Below are positions 1-19,142 of a DNA stretch of 64,000 nucleotides, one piece after another. The number at the start of each line of letters is the position of its first letter. Within the stretch, counting starts at the first letter, position 1. A program made the translations under genes and the position numbers. Location: contig CM052354.1 of the NCBI GenBank assembly GCA_028551475.1, positions 3,765,391 to 3,829,390 on the forward strand, given 5' to 3'. The notes under the pieces were generated by a model, which was not told where the DNA came from, did not search any database, and saw nothing but the letters and a program-made list of their open reading frames with translations. Source of the stretch: Casuarina equisetifolia (taxonomy: Eukaryota > Streptophyta > Magnoliopsida > Fagales > Casuarinaceae).

Positions 1-2
1 TT

Positions 3-5706
<5,704 letters not shown>

Positions 5707-6215
5707 AGTTTTTGATATAACTAGAATGACAACAACAGCACTGATCAGCCTGCCTCTGGCGGGAGCATCATCTTAAGCCTGACCTTGCTAACTTCATTTC
5801 TTCAATGGGGTTCTAACAATACGGATAATCTAAAGATTGATTACGGGAGCAGTGGCAAAAAATTTAACCAAGATTAGGATTAAAAATTTATATTCTTTGT
5901 GCAGAGGCCTCACAATTGGGGCAATTTGCACGGGTGATGATTCTTGGGGTTCTCGGGCCGGGGTGTTTTTCCGTCTTTGGCAGGAGAACCTTCCTGCATG
6001 CTAAACTTAGTGATCAGATAGTGAATGATGTAAATCCATGTTTATGACTCGATTAATTTGTGTAGAAAGTGGGTATGTATGTATGTGCATACATACCCCA
6101 TTGGTCTCTCAGTTAATTTCAGTCCTGCTGCTTCCCTTGCTAGGTTCTTCATTCATTTTGTAGCAATTGGTCTTTTTGTACCTTGGACTACTTGAATAAA
6201 ATACAGAGAAAATTT
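5707..6215 (+). other. JMJ13 3' UTR with candidate poly(A) signal
   Basis: This non-coding stretch follows the JMJ13 stop codon. An AATAAA hexamer at 6195-6200 is a plausible near-upstream polyadenylation element. The end of the transcript is inferred, not observed. Confidence 0.45.
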
Positions 6216-9200
6216 CTCTTTTCTCATCAGCATCTCTTCATCTTCTGTTTGAATTCTCACTCAACTTGACTTTATGTTTATCTATCTTGAAGTATGATTT
6301 GGAGTTTGACACTCGTGTGAATTGGATGCGAATGTCTTTATAATTTGGTAATGAGAATCTACTGTGGGCTCTTCAATTAATGCAAAATGTGGTGAGGTCT
6401 TATTCTTCTTTGCGTATCCTACTGGAAACACGAATTGCTTCCATCATAGAGTCAAATCTCATAATTGTTAGCGGTGCCCATCCTAAACCGCAGCCACAGA
6501 AGTCTAGGCTCAAGGCATCTCGGGTCCAACCTTCTCTGCACACAATCTGAGTTTGTCACTTCTCCTGAGTCCTCTGTATCTCAGCGTCCATGTTAGATGA
6601 TAAAGAAGGCATGAAAAAGTTGGAAAAAACTGTACATGTTAGGGATCTTCATTTCCAACAACCAAATATTGCCCAATTGTCCAGCTTCGTTGGCGATTAT
6701 GATTACCAGCTACCTCCATTCCATGGCTGAAGATATCTGAGATCTGGTTACGAACAAGTTGGCACGGGGCTACTGTTGCTTTTCATACAACCATGTTCCC
6801 CATATCGGATACAGATGAGGAATTCAGCTATAGCTGCTCACCTTTCCTGCTATTTGTGATAGGGGAGCTTAACAGCCCACCAACCAATCTTTCTTTCCGT
6901 CTCCATGAAATCCAATTTGTTTGCATCTATCTGCCTGTATTGTTGGAACCTCGAATTTAAGATTTACAAGGTTCTGTGGGTCTCTGCGTTGGTTGGAGTT
7001 TTAATGCTGCATGTGGTCTGTTGTTGCTGCTCTTTTCTCTTGTTTTGGAGTCAATTCATCGCTATTACCCACAAATGATGCTGCAACTTGGGCTAGATGG
7101 TTCGGTTGGTTTACATCAAGGGTTGAATGGGCTATAGAAAACTTAACCCACTTGTGGATTTGAGTGACTTGATCCAGTAAAATGAAAAGTATGTGGAATT
7201 TGTTAATAGGTAAATAGTTCAATAATTGGTTAAAAAACCAACATGGTTGGTCTATGCTAAGTGCTAGAGATGAAAATTTCATGTGTAAAATAAATGATGT
7301 AGCGTGTAAATGTAAAAATTATTTTCCAATTCATGAGTTAACTTTTAGATTAAATTATAAGCCTTTAAGTTTTTTTATTTGATATCAGAGCTTAAGCTAA
7401 TTTATTCAATTTTAGACACTTAAATTATATTAGGTAGGTAAGGAACATTCATTCCATCTTATTTAACTTTGAGTTGACAGTATATTTAGTACGAGAGAGT
7501 ATTAAAGACGGAATTCTCATATGAGAAGTAAATGATTTTTTAGTACAGTTTAAATATAAAAATTATTTCCCAACTTAAAAGCTAGTATCTTGAACTATAG
7601 GTAAAGTTATGTTGATTGCTCCAAAAGTAACATGTTTAGATGATTGATTGAACAGGAGCAAAAGGACCCAAACAGATCAGATTGATTTCTGTCGTACAAA
7701 AAAAAAAACACAAAAGAAGAAGAAGAAGAAAGGATCGAAAGGATGTCATTCTTGTTTAAATTGAGATTTTGCGACGAAGACGCAGCTCGGACAATCTGCT
7801 TTAATCCATCCGATCGCACCTGTCCATGGCATCCAACCTGCCCCAAGTTGCAACGCAGTGAGTGAAATAGTATTTCGAAACAGGATGAAGATGATGTCCA
7901 GTGGGGTAAAGTGGTTCCTTTAGGTGGGTACCTACACACTTGTGTGCCTTGACCTGCTGGACAAGGGCACTAATTTCCAGTTTGATTGATTTTCAGAAAA
8001 GGATCGTGGGACCTGCTATGCCTACAATCATTTCCAGCTTTATTTGAAGAGAATAAATGTGTGAATGGCGGAAAGTGAGGCAAGAAAATGTGGATCGAGA
8101 AAGGAACAAAGCAAAATTATGTTAATGGGTTCTTGTCAAAATCTTGCATATATCTTTCAGTCACTCGTTTCTCTAGATTTGTAGGTCACTACTTCATGCT
8201 TCTCTTTGCCATAAGTCGTTGGAAAAGATTCAAAATGTTTCATCTTTTTGTTATTTTTTGTAGTACAGCTAGGAACAGGATCCAATTCGTATGGCTGCCA
8301 CGAGATCAGATATTGCCACTTTTTAGTCTTTGTTTCGTGGGTTTGATTGGAGAAATCTTCCTTTTAATTTTGGTCAAGTTTTATCGGTATATTTGTTACT
8401 TATAAGGAAAAAGCCTTCTCGCATCATTTCTCCTTTAAGTTATAAACAATTAGGGAATATTATTGACGTATCCCACTAAAATATACCCTAGATTTTATCC
8501 AATAAGGTGGTCCAAAAAAGTTTATTTACTTGTTTCGACTTACATGAAAGACCCCCTCCTTAGAATAAACTCTGCCTAAACAGACCCAACAAGACAGCAT
8601 TATCTGGTTAAATTACGCTATATGCTGAGTGATAAATCCACTTTACTATATGAAATATGATTATTCAAAGATGAGTTTCAGGCTAGAATTAGTGCAAAAT
8701 GCAACTGATTGAGCACCAGGGAATAGAGAACTAGAATATGTTAATCAAGAATGGTAATCTGTTGACTGCAGAAACTAGCCATCTGGAGGCATATATATAT
8801 ATAAAGGTGTGTTCATCTTAAATTAGACCAGAAAACTAGCCATCTGGAGATTTATACATGCATAGATATGTATAATCCAAGAAAAGATTTGGTTAGACCA
8901 ATAATGAATCAATGAAGACCTTTTGCTGGCTGAGATTCCTTCCTTGACTAAATAAAATTCACATCTGTTACAATCATGTCGGCTAAAATTATCTTACATA
9001 AATGTTGTCCACACAAGCGCGCACACAAATATAATAATATATAATACTTGTTAGCCTGACAGTAAACTTATGTGCGTGTACAAATATAATCCACTTGACA
9101 TACAACAGGAAATGTTTTGTGGGTACAATTAGTGTTCTTGTATCAAATCATATGTCCTATCATTAAATTGAATGTTCTTTGTTGATACCAATCAATAATT

Positions 9201-12200
9201 AGATAGATGTTAGTGTTTTTTTTTCAACTTACACATCCCAAGAAACACTAGGTGTTGAACTCCTGACCTAAATGTCAGTGGCCCCTGCTATAAGCCTACA
9301 AAACTTAAGACTATCAATAATTTACTTTTTAGATGTTGCTGTTCTTAGCAAAATGGAAATAAACATTACAGCTATGTTAATTTTCGAGTAAAATATTTTT
9401 GTTTTACATTATAAGGCACTTGGTGTGTGGATAAATTATAGGTATGTGAATTTTTTACTTGGGTTCATAATGATTTTTTATTATAAGGGATAGGAATGAA
9501 GAAGTGCGAGCTATTTTGGAGGACTTGTTGAAATTGACCTTTTTTTTAGCAGTTTTCAACTGGCTTCGAGTTCCAGTAAAAATAAATAAATACTTTTTCT
9601 ATTCGTCAAAGAATAAAAAAAAATTGTAAACAAGTGTAACTAGTTAAATGAGTCATTTGGACTCTTATTTAAAGTAAATCCCCCACCAAAATGGTTTAAT
9701 GGTTTACCATCATCCATCTTTGTGTCTTTTCAATCACTCCTTTGTTGGCAAATACATTGACTCGACAATAGACATTGCTTGGGATTTCTCTTGAATGTGT
9801 GAGTTAGGTATATGTATAAAAAAAAATTCCTTAGATGAAATTGTATGTAGGCATATATTAAGTCTATTTGCTTTTGAAATTGTAATACTTATAAAATTCT
9901 CAATATGCCATATAATAACTTATTCATTTGAAGTATAACAAAAGTGTGACTAATGACTTATTAGATAGTAATAATGTGTACCAAAGTTAATCTTCTACAA
10001 TCATGTGACATTGAGACCCTACAAATAAAACTTTGAAAAGTCAATCTCAAATTAAGTGGATGGATTGTAATGACTTATGTGTCAATATCAAGGTCTCTAG
10101 ATGGTTCTTGATAAGTATGATTAGGTCTAGAAGTTATTTTAAGACATTCTAATTGCAAATTATTTAGTTCTTTCATAGTAATAGTGTCCATATAGTTAAT
10201 ATCTTTTCTAAGTTGTGACAAATAAGATTAGAATAATCTATATCATTATGTACAACATAAAATTTAATGAGAATATTAGTGATTTGAGTGGAGCATAATA
10301 TCATACCTTAGAAAGTTAAATCCTCTATCAAAGTGTGTGGGTCCTAATTGTACCACATTGATGTCAAATCTTATGTTAGCAACTTATCAAATTCTTTGAT
10401 GTTTTAGTCTATATTATCAAACTTTGGATGGGCCGAGAGATCTTAAGGCTTTACTCTTTTTCTTTCTATTTTGGTAAATTTGTTATGCAAAGAAATCAAT
10501 TTTTTTATTTGTTATCTTGTAGCCATTCTAAAGTCTTAGCATTCATATGGGACAAAAAAATAAAGATTTTCAGTTTTTAATATTACATTAACATAATGAT
10601 AGCGTTCTAAAATGTAATTAGAAGAAATTATTTATGTTTTAAAACATGAAAATGAACTTCTTTTAGTTATTAGCTATCTATATGAATCCCAAAATTAATT
10701 GTGTAATTGTGATTAATGTTCATGTAAAAGAAAAATTCCTGAAGAGTAATAATTGTAATGCTTTTACTAAATACACAAAGTTCTCAAGATAATAACTATA
10801 TTTGTCACAAAGATTATAGATTAAATCATAAGGATAATTACTTTTCATAGTCTTCAATGTTAATCATCCAAAATCTAGAGGTGTTAACCATGCAAGATTT
10901 TACTAAATAAAAGTAACAATTATTTCTTATATAAACCTATTATTCTCTATAGATTGAGTGTTTTTACAACTTAATATATGTATAAGAAATTCTTTTGAAG
11001 AATATTTTCAAGGTAATTTGGCTTATTTTACCCCTATTCAGGCTAGAGCACAACCTATTAATCAAGACAAACCATCTTGTCACCTAGTTGATAATATGTT
11101 AAAGTCTCCAATTTTTATCATTGACTACAACGTTGTTTTGGATGTAAATGTTCCACACGAATTCCAATGCCTAAACAACATCTTATCATTGTCTAAATAT
11201 ATTAGTTTTATCTAAGGTTCAAGAGTTGCTTTTAGTTCACTAATTGTAATAATTGACTACTAAAATTGGACTATACAAATTATTATAGTAGAGTTTGACA
11301 ATAATTAGCCTTTTTGGATATGATAACTTTTTCTTAGTGCTTATAAATTCAATTCTTGATTATTAAAGGATAAAAACATTGTGGCTTGGATGAAGTTTAT
11401 GAACACTCTCTTGCTATCCTTTATGTTTGAGACTAGAGTCTTCTATCAAAGAAGGAAAATGAAATGACCTTTTAACCCTTAATTTAGCTTTTTAGTTAAG
11501 TTTTTCAGCATTTAACATAATATTAAAGTTCAAATTATATCTTATTCTAATCTTATTATTTTTTGACATTACTAGTAGTAGGATGATCTATCAGTATATG
11601 AGGAATGTAGAATATTATAAGCCTTGTGCTAGAGATGAACAATATTGAAGTAAAGTTTACATGATAAATGATCTTCTAACTCTTAAGTTGGTTTTAAATT
11701 TATTTGTAACCCTCATGACACTTTGGTATCAAACTCAAATGTGTGCATTATTTTCTCTATTGGATCTTGTGCTTCTTCTTCCCACATGCTTTTGCTCAAA
11801 ATAAGCTGAATTCACCATGGAAGCCTGCAGTTAGAGTACAAGGCTTCTGTTCAAAAAGGCCCAGCTCATGTCAACCTCATCTTCACACAAGTGTGAAACG
11901 GCATGGTAAGACCTATCTTCTTCATGCAATAGTTCAATGTATGATCCACGGCAAGATGAAAGTGACATGACAAGCATCTTTTGTGCTCTCTCCGAACCCA
12001 CGTTTCCCTTCCTCTGTGTTTCCCTAGCTAATACGGAACTTAGAAGCTCTAGCCGAAGCTATCAAGTGACCAAGCTTTCAAGTAGATCTTTTCAGGCTTC
12101 TGCAAGCATTCTGCAGACGCGTTGATAGGGAAGACTCCCGAGAAATCACCACCGATCATCCATTTTTCATTTGGGAACTGTTGGAACATCTGGAGGACAA

Positions 12201-15200
12201 TAATTTCTAGCACGTAGGCGTCCATGTTGAGTTGCGATTTGTGTTAAATTTGGAACCGGAGTTTTGTGGTTGAGAAAGATTGCGTAGGAAGCAGAAAACA
12301 TGTCGACCCATGTGTAAACTAAAGCTGACAAACAATGTCCATAAAATAGTGACGCTTGATGTCGGCATAAGTGGTTGATTATTCCTGCAATTATAATAAG
12401 CCATCTGATCCCATAAGTCACTTACATCACAATCAATTCATATTCTGTCCAGAGTTGATTAGTCACATGATTTTAGCTATTCTTCATTAGTCAATAGTCT
12501 GCCACAAACCTCACTTCGGCCGGTCATGTTGAAGTTGTCGTTGCAGTAAATTTTCTGGGTTCACCCCGAGTCATGTGCAGGCAGATAGTACCGTGTTTCA
12601 AGCCAAGAAGTCGTTGAAAGTCGTTTTCCTTTTTATTTTTAAAAAATACTATTATGTAAGTTTAAAATTACTTATATTTTGTTTAAAAATTCTTTTAAAA
12701 AGAAGAAAAACACCATTGTCGGCAGGCACGTGATTGAGATAAAGCTTTGGTCTTAAGTTTGACACCCAAATTTATCGTACTTCTTTTATCTTATGGAAAA
12801 AATATCACACCTTTACTCCTGAGCCAACTTTAAGTAGGATTAATATTTTTAATATAATATATATTAGACTTCTTCTCTTGTGAATAAAAATCCTCATAAA
12901 AAGTATATCCTTACATTTGGTACGAGAGGAAATGTTAAAAATAATGTGATATACTTTCTAATCATCTAAATCTTGCTTGGTAACATTTTTTGTTAACTTT
13001 TTTTTTTTTTGGTGGTCTGTGGAAGTGGGGGTTTCTAAGAGAGTAAAAACTAAAGTTAAAACATCGATGGAAGAGAAGAAAATAAACAAAGGGTTTTCAG
13101 AAGTAATCATTCTACAATCACTGCACCAAAGGGGGAGAGTTTGAGATTTCTAGATGTTTTCTACTGGGTCGAGCTCTTTGATTAGCAATGGCATATCGAA
13201 TAATATAATAAGGAATATAGAGGACACCGAGATAATTAATGAATACTTTATGAAAGGGATACATTAATGTAAGATTCCAACTTGACCTCCCTCATTATGA
13301 AACTCGGACCGTGTGTGGAAAAACGCAGTCCTTATACCGACAAAATTAAATGCTTCCAAGCAACAAATCTTCTTTTAAAACATTTCCCAACACCGATTTC
13401 TAAGCCCTAATTTTTGTTATCGAGGTGTAGTTGACGTCCATCTGATTACTTAATTCCGAGTAATCCTTGCCTTAATGATGCGATCAAGGTTATGGCTGCA
13501 GAAATCAAAGTGTCAGTCTTCTACTTCTGTTCCGTGTTGATCGCCACGACAAGTTCTGTAATTTTATATGTTTGAAACATAGACATGAATATAAGCACAT
13601 ATTGCTTCCAATGTTGTCGGGAACCCGAGGAAAAACACACTATAAGTAATCGTGTGATCCAAATGCTGCATGTCACAAGAAAAATCCTACTTGCTCACAT
13701 TGCACAAAGCAAATTTATCAAAATATCCTTGCTTTTTTTTTACTTTGAAAGCTTGAGATCTAGCTACTTGCTGATAGTGGGTGACAGATGCAGAGGGCTC
13801 CATAATATCGGTTCAAAGAACAAGCCTTGCTTTCTAATCAAGTTAAACGTCCTTGTTCCACGGGGATCCCCATGGTACTTCCAATGAACAGGCTAGAGAC
13901 AGTTTGATGGCTCAGACTTGGGGAAATTTTAAAATTTTTGTGCTGATAAGATCAAATTACTCTCCAGGTACTTAACCCTATTCTCTTAGGGAAATAGGGC
14001 ACTGCCATTTTAATACGACTCTTGACCAGACTAGGAGATCTAAGGCTATGATCAAGGGTGCAATGAGGAAATCCCACTTTTTGAGACTTCTGTTCTGGCA
14101 TTCTTAATGGTGCTTTTGTATGCTTTGTTTTCGGACAGTCTAGAAAGAAAAGAACAGGCCTTGCTGTGTCTATAATGGCGTTGTATGGTGTATCCCTGAG
14201 CCGCTTTTGTTACAAGGTTGATTTTCCTCTTAAACTCAAACTTGTAAGGAAGGATATACTTTTTGGTTTCAAAGATGATTTTAGCTAGACTCTAGGCAAT
14301 ATGAGATACTTTTCACACTATTCTTGACACTTTCCCTAACATTTAATGTGAATTGTGGTTTTCAAACTTCATTATTAAGGATATTGCATTTTAAACTTAA
14401 GTTTTGACACCATGTTAGAAGATCTATTTTATACAGGTTGTGATTTTCAGGCTTTATTACACAGGTAATATATCCCCTTTTGTACACGAAGGATGTTGCT
14501 TCTTAAAACCTAAGCTTTGATATTAGGTCAAAAAGCTTAGTTTCTTCCTTAAAACCAACTTATGAAAAGGGGCATGTTTCATTTCAAAAATGTCCCTAGG
14601 GTTCTTATCAATTCCCTATGAATCTCCAGCCCAATTAGGTCACCATGCCTCATGAAGACGTTGGTTGGGAGTTTTGACTGTCTGTTAATGAAAGGGATGT
14701 GGGGACCCTCGTTTATCCAGAAAGAGAGTCATGGGTGGGTGACTCAAAGATAGGGAGCATCAAAAGCAAAGTTACATAACAAAGGTAACACTTACCGATG
14801 CTTATAGGCAGGGTTAAAGGTATTAAAAGCTTTGCATCACCTTTCTATATGCCCAAGATAATTGATTCTACTTTTTTCATGAAAAGAGGAAAAAAGAAAT
14901 TAAACCTTTGTATCTCACACGCTACGGAACTAATATTTGGCTACTATTTCCACCTTTTTGTCCCACAATTTGGTCAAGAATGGAACCAATCACTTTAAAA
15001 AACCTACTTTTTTTATTTCTCCTCTTTTCTTTTCTTCTTCTTTTTTTATTCACCTCCTTTTGTTTTAGTTTTGTTCTTCCAAATTCCCTATTCCATTTAT
15101 TCCATCCCTTGGAATATTTAATTGACAAATCTGAGGCATTCACACCATCTTTCCAAGTAGGTTTTGGCTGTGATTATCCCAAATAATTTCCTTTGATGTA

Positions 15201-17440
15201 GCTGTCCCCATTTTCTTTACTTCATCTAGGGAGTTCAATCCAATGTTGTGGAGGTTACTTTTTTATTTTAAGGAATTTTTTTATTGGGTATTTTTCTGTT
15301 AGAGTGTTGACGATGTTCCCACCGAACAGGTCTTTAAGCAATCTATATTATATAAAATAAGTGCAAGAAGCCGCAATCAGCTTTCCATATGTCTTTGTTG
15401 TAAAAGTGATTGGCTCTTCTCTTTCATTTCAGGCTTTGGGCATATTCAGAATGTAGATCTCAAGTTTGTTCAAGCTCAATTAAGCCTTACGCAAAGCATA
15501 ACTCTCAAACCGGGTCATTTTAGCAAGACGTTCATCCAATAACTATAAATGGAGTACTGCTAACAGTTACAGAATGAAAACGGTACTGTATATGTCATAG
15601 ATAATGAGACATCTTAACCTATTGCATAAAAGTTTCCAAAAGAGTTGATATATCAACCTTCGAGAAGCACCAGGGTCACTCAAGTTTCTATTAATTTGTA
15701 TTTCAGAGTTATTTTCAAGCAAAAAGGGATGAGATTACCATGACTTACTTGAATTTTGAACAATCAATCAAGTAAAAGGCCTGAGTCCTGGCAACTTAGT
15801 AACATCTACGAGTAATTGCAAAATCTGAATAAGTTATTTCATGAAATATTTTACCACAGATCTCTTTCTTACTTGAAAAAACTCTCCGGTTTAGTTTCTT
15901 CACCTAGAAAGTGTTAAGATAACAAGCTCAACAATTGAAGTTAACTATTCTTTATTACTTAAATTTTTAGAATAATAGGTAATTCAACCAAGTATGAAAA
16001 CAATGTCTTTGGGTTTAATTCCAGTTTCCTAATTAAATAGTGATAACTGGAGATTTAACAAATAAAAGAAAAAGAAGCTCCTTTTCTCGTTATCATGTTC
16101 AATCCATTCAACAAAGATCAAATGTACCAACCCCCCAAACTTGGGCAGAACATCATCCAAAAGAAGACAAAAGATGTTTCTCAGAATTGATACATATTGA
16201 AACATGCTTGTTTCTCAAGATAATTTATTACAAGATGAAAGGAACATACTTTTAAATAATAATCACAAACTATAAATTCTTTTTGTAATGGCATATCCAA
16301 CAAACAGAATGATATCAAGTGACAGTTTGACGTTCTTATTCACCCATGAATCAAAATTGCAGCACAGCACAACGCTGAAGCCCAGTGTCAGATTCAGTCT
16401 ATCAAACCTCTGGAAAATCAGAAGGCACATCGGCATATTTGACCTCAATATTCAAGCATTTCAGACCATAATGCCTTCCCTTACAGCATTTCTTCTGGTC
16501 TTGCCTTTCGATTAATGTTTTTTTTCCTGTGACAGAAAGAACATTATGGACTGTATTTCTACAACTGTCAAAAATGTAATTCACTGATTTGATACCATAA
16601 TTGACAGCAGAAAAAGTTAAGCCACTTGGAAACAGCTGATGTAGTGGACGGCAGTGCAATCCTTAGTACCTTTTCTTGCAGGTAATAATAGTAATATTAT
16701 CACCACTGTTACTACTATGAAGAACAATCTGCAGATTAAATTATTTCTTGGGAGGCACAGTAACTTCCTTTTTCCCATGAATGAGATAAGGAACATCAAG
16801 CACCCCATGAAGAAGCTTTGTGAAGAAAGAGAGAGATGTGAGGAAGATTGCTTGATTGTCGACTATTAGAAAGGCAGGCTTTCACAATGCCCTCAACTAG
16901 GAAGACCATCCCCACAAGAACCCAAAAACTGGCCTTACTTTCTCGCGGGAAAACAAAAGAGAAAATGACAGAAAAAAGAATGATGGATGGATGATGATGT
17001 GATTTGGAATTACGTTTTCATCATGATCACAAGGAGTGGTTGTAATTGGGAAACAACCTTTGACGTGGAAATTATGACTATCCAAACTGTAGAAAAAAAA
17101 TGTTGGAAACTCAGCATGTTGTTTGTTAAAAGGAGCACCAAAGCATAGGTTTCAGTTTAAAGATGTGTGCGTGTGGGGGTTAGAAAAGTAAGCATGATTG
17201 GAAGAGGGACAAGCGCACACGTTAAAGTTAACACATGAAATTTTCTCTCTCTTTCTTGGTCCAAAGAAAATGAAGGAAAATCAGCACTCAAGAAAAAAAA
17301 AAAAAAAAGGAAAAAAGGGAACTAAAAGGGGAATCAAGTCCGAACTTATTTACCTTTTTTTTTTTTTTTTGCTTTGTTTGTCATCTTTTTCTTCCTTTCT
17401 CACCCCACGTCCACAAAAAGAAACCCTCTCCTTCCCCTAC
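6216..17440. other. Spacer between JMJ13 and KANADI, no supported gene
   Basis: About 11 kb, increasingly AT-rich after 8.4 kb. Open frames here are short (100-110 codons at most), show no family motif I recognise and are not flanked by convincing splice partners. Small features seen: a GAA-type run at 7718-7731, an AT microsatellite near 8792-8804, and a short dispersed direct repeat at 8771-8850. The part just before 17440 is probably KANADI promoter. Decayed transposon sequence is likely, but I could not assign a family or find terminal repeats. Confidence 0.5.
8771..8850 (+). repeat. Short direct repeat pair, about 18 bp
   Basis: The word ACTAGCCATCTGGAG occurs at 8774-8788 and again at 8835-8849, each preceded by GAAA. 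They are 61 bp apart with an AT microsatellite between them. This could be local slippage or remains of a tandem unit; no function is evident. Confidence 0.5.
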
Positions 17441-17515
17441 AGCCCCTTAAGTGTCATTTTCTCGCATATACTTCACACAAAAGAAACAACCATTCACTTC
17501 ATACCTTGTCATTTC

Positions 17516-17548
<33 letters not shown>

Positions 17549-17821
17549 CCTGTCTCTCTCTTTCTCTCTCAGATTATCTCAAATCTCTCTGCAACTACTC
17601 CCTGAAATTGATCAAAACCCATCTGAGAAGAAACCCACCTAGAGAGCCAAAAGGATTATACCCAGATCACCAGAAAAGTTGCTCACAAGGTTGTGTTTCT
17701 CATCCTTGCTATCCATTCTGCAATTATAAACAACCGAAGTAAAGAAGATAGAAGGAGAACTATATAGGAGGATAAGGAGGAAAGAGAGGGTTTAGGGGGG
17801 TTGTTTGTTTGGTTGCTGAAG
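17441..17821 (+). promoter_or_regulatory. KANADI 5' leader with CT-rich tract
   Basis: The region upstream of the KANADI ATG is pyrimidine-rich. A CT run occupies 17521-17548 and continues imperfectly to 17570, followed by a purine-rich stretch (17740-17800) next to the start. CT/GA tracts are common in leaders of plant developmental genes and can bind BPC-type GAGA factors; such binding here is inference. No ATG was noticed between the CT tract and the start codon. The transcription start was not located. Confidence 0.5.
17521..17570. repeat. CT microsatellite in KANADI leader
   Basis: A run of CT dinucleotides is visible at about 17523-17548, extended imperfectly to 17570. It is likely polymorphic in length and lies about 250 bp before the start codon. 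Confidence 0.9.
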
Positions 17822-19086
17822 ATGGAGTTGTTCCCAGCACAACCAGATTTGTCACTGCAAATCAGCCCACCAAACAGCAAGCCAACAACGAGTTGGAGGA
17901 GAGGTACAGATGAAGAGGTGGATTTGGGGTTCTGGAAGAGAGCTTTGGACTCCAGAAACTCCATGTCCTCAATGGCCAAACCTGACACTGGTTTCGAGCT
18001 CTCCTTGTCGAATCCAAGGGCTTCTGAGTCCCTCACAAACCATAACCATCATCATCAAAATGGTAATGGCAATCTTTTCCAGACCTTTCAGCGGAACCAG
18101 TATCCTCACCACCACCAACATCACCACCAGCTTCTCCACCCTCCACTGTTTAGGCAACCTCCACAAGGAGTGAGCCAAGAGCTTGGTTTTCTTAGACCCA
18201 TAAGAGGAATTCCAGTATACCAAAACCATCCTTCTTTTCCATTCACTCAACAGCCTCTAGATGCTGCTCAAGCTCCTTCTATAGTTAATACCACCACCAC
18301 TTCAAATCCTTTTCAGTCCCAAGGGTTAATGCGATCAAGATTTCTGCCACGGTTTCCGGCTAAACGAAGCATGAGAGCCCCTCGGATGCGATGGACTACC
18401 ACCCTCCATGCTCGTTTTGTCCATGCTGTTGAGCTATTGGGTGGCCATGAAAGTAAGCTTCATTTAAATTCTTTCTATCTTTTCTTTCATTCTATCTTTC
18501 TTCTTGCTTTTGCTTCTTTTTGGCCCCCCTTTTTCGTCTTACACCATTGCCTCTTTCCTTTAACACACTTCAAGAATCAGAAAATTAAATTGATTCGTTA
18601 CCTTTTCTTTGTTTCCTCTCTTTAACTTTTCTTGCTGGGGTTTAGGGGCTACACCGAAGTCAGTTCTAGAGCTTATGGATGTGAAAGATCTCACGTTAGC
18701 ACATGTTAAATCTCATCTACAGGTGAGAAAGTCCTCTCATTTCTCCTCCGTCTCAAATCGAATTCCATTTTTGCTCTAGTTTTCCAAACGCAGACTGCAG
18801 AAATTTCGAAATACAGTTGCAACTCTCTTGAATTTCTCTCTATAGTCTTTGATTGCAGTTCTAATAGTGCTTGAAAGATGAACTTGGCATGTGTACAGCG
18901 CACATTGCAGGAAGGTGTTAATTGCATATATTTCAAATTCCAATGGTTTTCCTTCGGAGGGTCTCTTATGTCCTTAGCACCCTTTTTTCTATTAGATCTG
19001 ATGCTTCTGCTTCTGCTTCTGCTTCTGCAAGCTAATAAACAGCTTTTTGCTTGGAAGAACGAACCACCCCACTGAAAAAAAAAAAA

Positions 19087-19142
<56 letters not shown>

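Noticed and set aside
8088..8405. 105-codon plus-strand hydrophobic frame in the first spacer
   Set aside because: Hydrophobicity follows from T-rich sequence. No family, no neighbouring exons and no promoter evidence.
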